DNA of 44,082 bases, taken from NCBI GenBank assembly GCA_041675885.1, contig JBAYSY010000027.1:1-44082 (forward strand), given 5' to 3'. Every line of letters begins with the position of its first letter. Positions within the stretch are counted from its first letter, which is position 1. The position numbers were made by a program, and so were the translations under genes. The notes beneath the pieces were generated by a model. The model was not told the DNA's origin. It was given only the letters and a program-made list of their open reading frames with translations, and searched no databases. Positions 42,235-44,082 of this stretch are shown piece after piece. The stretch is from JBAYSY01 sp041675885. GTDB taxonomy: Bacteria > Pseudomonadota > Alphaproteobacteria > Rhodobacterales > Rhodobacteraceae.

Positions 42235-42268
42235 TGCCCGGGCCGCTGGCACGCCTTGAGTCCGGGCA
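42235..42268 (-). repeat. Degenerate core of the structured intergenic element (copy 5)
   Basis: On the minus strand this reads TGCCCGG, ACTCAA, GGCGTGCCAGCGGC, CCGGGCA. The outer stem is exact and the internal loop differs by one base from AATCAA; the inner stem is decayed. It lies between two convergent genes (the GcvT flavoprotein and betA), a 136-base spacer that also holds a GGGCA-GAT-TGCCC hairpin. Confidence 0.45.
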
Positions 42269-42299
42269 GGCGGGAAGAGGGTGGTGCTACGCCCCCGCC

Positions 42300-43958
42300 C
42301 TACCGCTGGTTTTCCTGCCAGTCCGGGTTGGTCCAGGGCACCAGGTTCAGGGGCGCGGGCGGCGCGCGCCCGAGCAGGTGGTCCGCCGCCTTCTCGCCCA
42401 CCATGATCGAGGGCGCGTTCAGGTTGCCGTTGGTGATGCGCGGAAAGATCGAGCTGTCGGCCACCCGCAGCCCCTCGACCCCGATCACCCGGCATTCCGG
42501 ATCGACCACCGCGCCGGGGTCGTCGCGCGCGCCCATCCGCGCGGTGCCGCAGGGGTGAAACGCGCTTTCGGCGTGGTCGCGGATGAAGGCGTCGAGTTCG
42601 GCGTCGCTCTCCACCCCCGGCCCCGGCTGGATCTCGTGCCTGACGAAATCCGCCATGGCGGGCTGGCCGAAGATTTCCCGCGTCAGCCGGATACAGGCGC
42701 GGAATTCCTCCCAGTCGTCGGGGTGCGACATGTAGTTGAAGCGGATCACCGGCGCATCGGCCGGGTCGGCGGAACGCAGGCTGACCGATCCGCGCGACTT
42801 CGAGCGCATCGGCCCGACATGGGCCTGGAACCCGTGTCCGGCGGCGGCGGCGCGACCATCGTAGCGCACGGCGATCGGCAGGAAATGATACTGGATGTCG
42901 GGATAGTCGATCCCGGCGCGCGACCGGATGAAGCCGCAGGCTTCGAACTGGTTCGAGGCGCCGAGGCCCCGGCCGGTGAACAGCCATTGCGCGCCGATCA
43001 GCCCCTTGCCCAGCAGGTTCCAGTAGCGGAACAGCGTCACCGGCCTTGCAGCGGCATACTGGATGTAGATCTCCAGATGGTCCTGAAGGTTCGCGCCCAC
43101 GCCGGGGCGGTCGGCCACGACCGGGATGCCATGTTCGGCCAGATGCGCGCCGGGGCCTACCCCCGAGAGCATCAGCAGCTTCGGCGTATTGATCGACGAG
43201 GCCGCCAGCACCACCTCGCGCCCTGCCCGGATCACCTCGGTCCGGCCGCCGCGCGTGACCTCGACCCCCACGGCGCGGCCCCCCTCGATCACCACCTTAC
43301 GGGCGAAGGCGCGGATCAGGCGGCAGTTTTTCCGCCGCAGCGCCGGGCGCAGATAGGCGTTGGCCGCCGACCAGCGCCGCCCGCGCCAGATCGTCGCCTC
43401 CATCGGGCCGAAACCCTCCTGCTGGGCGCCGTTGTAATCGGGGGTGACCGGATAGCCCGCCTGCCGCCCGGCCTCGATGAAGGCCGCGAACAGCGGATTC
43501 GAGCGCGGGCCGCGCGTCACATGCAAGGGGCCATCAGAGCCGCGCCAGGCCGGATCGCCGCCATCGCCCGCGCCGTGCCAGTGCTCCATCCGTTTGAAAT
43601 AGGGCAGCACGTCGGCGAAACCCCAGCCCGTGGCCCCCGCCCCGGCCCAGTGGTCGTAATCGCGGGCGTGGCCGCGCACATAGACCATGCCGTTGATCGA
43701 GGACGATCCGCCGATCACCTTGCCGCGCGGGGTGGCAAGGGTCCGGTTGCCCAGATGCGGCTCGGGTTCCGACCGGAAGCCCCAGTCATAGGTCGGCATG
43801 TTCATCGGGTAGCTGAGCGCGGCGGGCATCTGGATGAACGGCCCGGCGTCCGAACCGCCATGCTCGATCACCGCGACCGAGACCCCTGCCTCGGCCAGCC
43901 GAAAGGCCAGCGCGCAGCCGGCCGAACCCGCGCCCACGATCACGAAATCCGCTTCCAT
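42300..43958 (-). CDS. betA: Choline dehydrogenase (GMC oxidoreductase)
   Basis: BetA is a membrane-associated FAD enzyme that oxidises choline to betaine aldehyde (and on to glycine betaine). The 552-residue length equals the family's. It starts DFVIVGAGSAGCALA (4-18). It has YDWGFRSEPEPHLGNR, and the GMC signature ATPRGKVIGGSSSINGMVYVRG in two parts. The second GMC signature is SSINTPKLLMLSGVGP. The catalytic segment SAFHPCGTARMG and the late NGNLNAPSIMVGEKAAD are present. GGAG stands 5 bases before the ATG at 43958. Other GMC alcohol dehydrogenases are the alternative. The likely betB end just upstream on the same strand fits the betB-betA order known from betICBA operons. Confidence 0.92.
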   Translation of the reverse strand: MEADFVIVGAGSAGCALAFRLAEAGVSVAVIEHGGSDAGPFIQMPAALSYPMNMPTYDWGFRSEPEPHLGNRTLATPRGKVIGGSSSINGMVYVRGHARDYDHWAGAGATGWGFADVLPYFKRMEHWHGAGDGGDPAWRGSDGPLHVTRGPRSNPLFAAFIEAGRQAGYPVTPDYNGAQQEGFGPMEATIWRGRRWSAANAYLRPALRRKNCRLIRAFARKVVIEGGRAVGVEVTRGGRTEVIRAGREVVLAASSINTPKLLMLSGVGPGAHLAEHGIPVVADRPGVGANLQDHLEIYIQYAAARPVTLFRYWNLLGKGLIGAQWLFTGRGLGASNQFEACGFIRSRAGIDYPDIQYHFLPIAVRYDGRAAAAGHGFQAHVGPMRSKSRGSVSLRSADPADAPVIRFNYMSHPDDWEEFRACIRLTREIFGQPAMADFVRHEIQPGPGVESDAELDAFIRDHAESAFHPCGTARMGARDDPGAVVDPECRVIGVEGLRVADSSIFPRITNGNLNAPSIMVGEKAADHLLGRAPPAPLNLVPWTNPDWQENQR

Positions 43959-44026
43959 CCGCTCCGTTCCCCGGCGCGGCTGCCCGCGCCTTCATCCACA
44001 TGCCGCGGGCACCCCGCCCGCCGTAG

Positions 44027-44044
44027 GGTGCGCTTCGGCGCACC
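44027..44044. repeat. REP-like palindrome, copy 5 (TTCG loop)
   Basis: GGTGCGC-TTCG-GCGCACC, preceded by CCGTA, is a variant of the unit at 2122, 20093 and 30962. Its tip is TTCG, which forms a very stable tetraloop in RNA. It sits between betA and the gene running off the right edge. Confidence 0.6.
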
Positions 44045-44060
44045 GCCCCGCTCACCCCGT

Positions 44061-44082
44061 TCAATAAGGCGCCTCGACCGGC
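44061..44082 (-). CDS. C-terminal end of a gene running off the right edge, possibly betB
   Basis: Read on the minus strand, the last 22 bases give the codons PVEAPY followed by TGA (44063-44061). Endings of this kind are plausible for betaine aldehyde dehydrogenase, and that gene precedes betA in betICBA-type operons. Six residues cannot prove identity. Confidence 0.35.

Noticed and set aside
42164..42299. Classic terminator between the GcvT flavoprotein gene and betA
   Set aside because: Several GC hairpins are possible (for example GGGCA-GAT-TGCCC), but none has a T tract or clear dominance, so no terminator is called.

Overview
The window is about 44 kb of very GC-rich DNA that reads as a chromosomal segment of an alphaproteobacterium of the Rhodobacterales (Rhodobacteraceae/Paracoccaceae). 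Several things point there: the GTTC-N7-GTTC type SOS box in front of uvrA, the hutF/hutG form of histidine degradation, a VPLPA-CTERM surface-type protein, two TRAP transporters, and aroK-aroB lying divergent from a small membrane protein. I see no rRNA, tRNA, CRISPR array, transposase or phage gene. The genes look like ordinary core and catabolic genes; the unusual material is in the spacers.

Layout. 1-2007 (-): cysteine synthase (cut by the left edge) and an M20 amidohydrolase. 2283-4807: FAD oxidoreductase (-) divergent from type I GAPDH (+). 5183-7196 (-): coaD, a CBS-pair protein and a LysR regulator. 7304-12984: valine degradation, mmsA then isobutyryl-CoA dehydrogenase, 3-hydroxyisobutyryl-CoA hydrolase and mmsB, interrupted by an opposite-strand VPLPA-CTERM gene. 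13091-13597: RcnB-like periplasmic protein. 13870-20013 (-): patatin-like protein, uvrA, lpdA and a DUF924 protein. 20161-27612: complete histidine utilisation locus, hutC-hutF (-) divergent from hutI-hutH-hutG-hutU (+). 27737-30950: complete TRAP transporter with a TakP-like binding protein. 31197-33311: Bcr/CflA-type MFS exporter and the leucyltransferase bpt. 33587-35534: a second TRAP membrane pair without a binding protein. 35847-37507 (-): aroK-aroB. 37750-39445 (+): a 43-residue membrane protein overlapping a 524-residue exported protein of unknown function. 39749-43958: dimethylglycine/sarcosine-type dehydrogenase (+) facing betA (-); the last bases are probably the end of betB.

How the genes work together. 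Most clusters feed organic acids and amino acids into central metabolism: valine to propionyl-CoA, histidine to glutamate, choline to betaine and methylated glycines. Two TRAP importers lie next to them. Candidate regulatory sites fit this picture: a HutC-like palindrome inside a divergent promoter, a nested dyad between the LysR gene and mmsA, a LacI-like half-palindrome at gap, a palindrome in front of lpdA and an SOS box in front of uvrA.

The most interesting part is a set of dispersed intergenic elements. (1) A structured element whose core is a stem (TGCCCGG/CCGGGCA) with a conserved AATCAA internal loop and a variable tip occurs five times, two of them inside longer elements of about 270 bp; one long copy has perfect 21-bp terminal inverted repeats. 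(2) A motif GAGTATTT-N4-GCAAGATGAAGA, with GC-rich hairpins, sits at gene ends at least five times. (3) Short GGTGCGCT/AGCGCACC palindromes of REP type occur at four places. All gene calls come from reading translations and motifs; no database search was possible.
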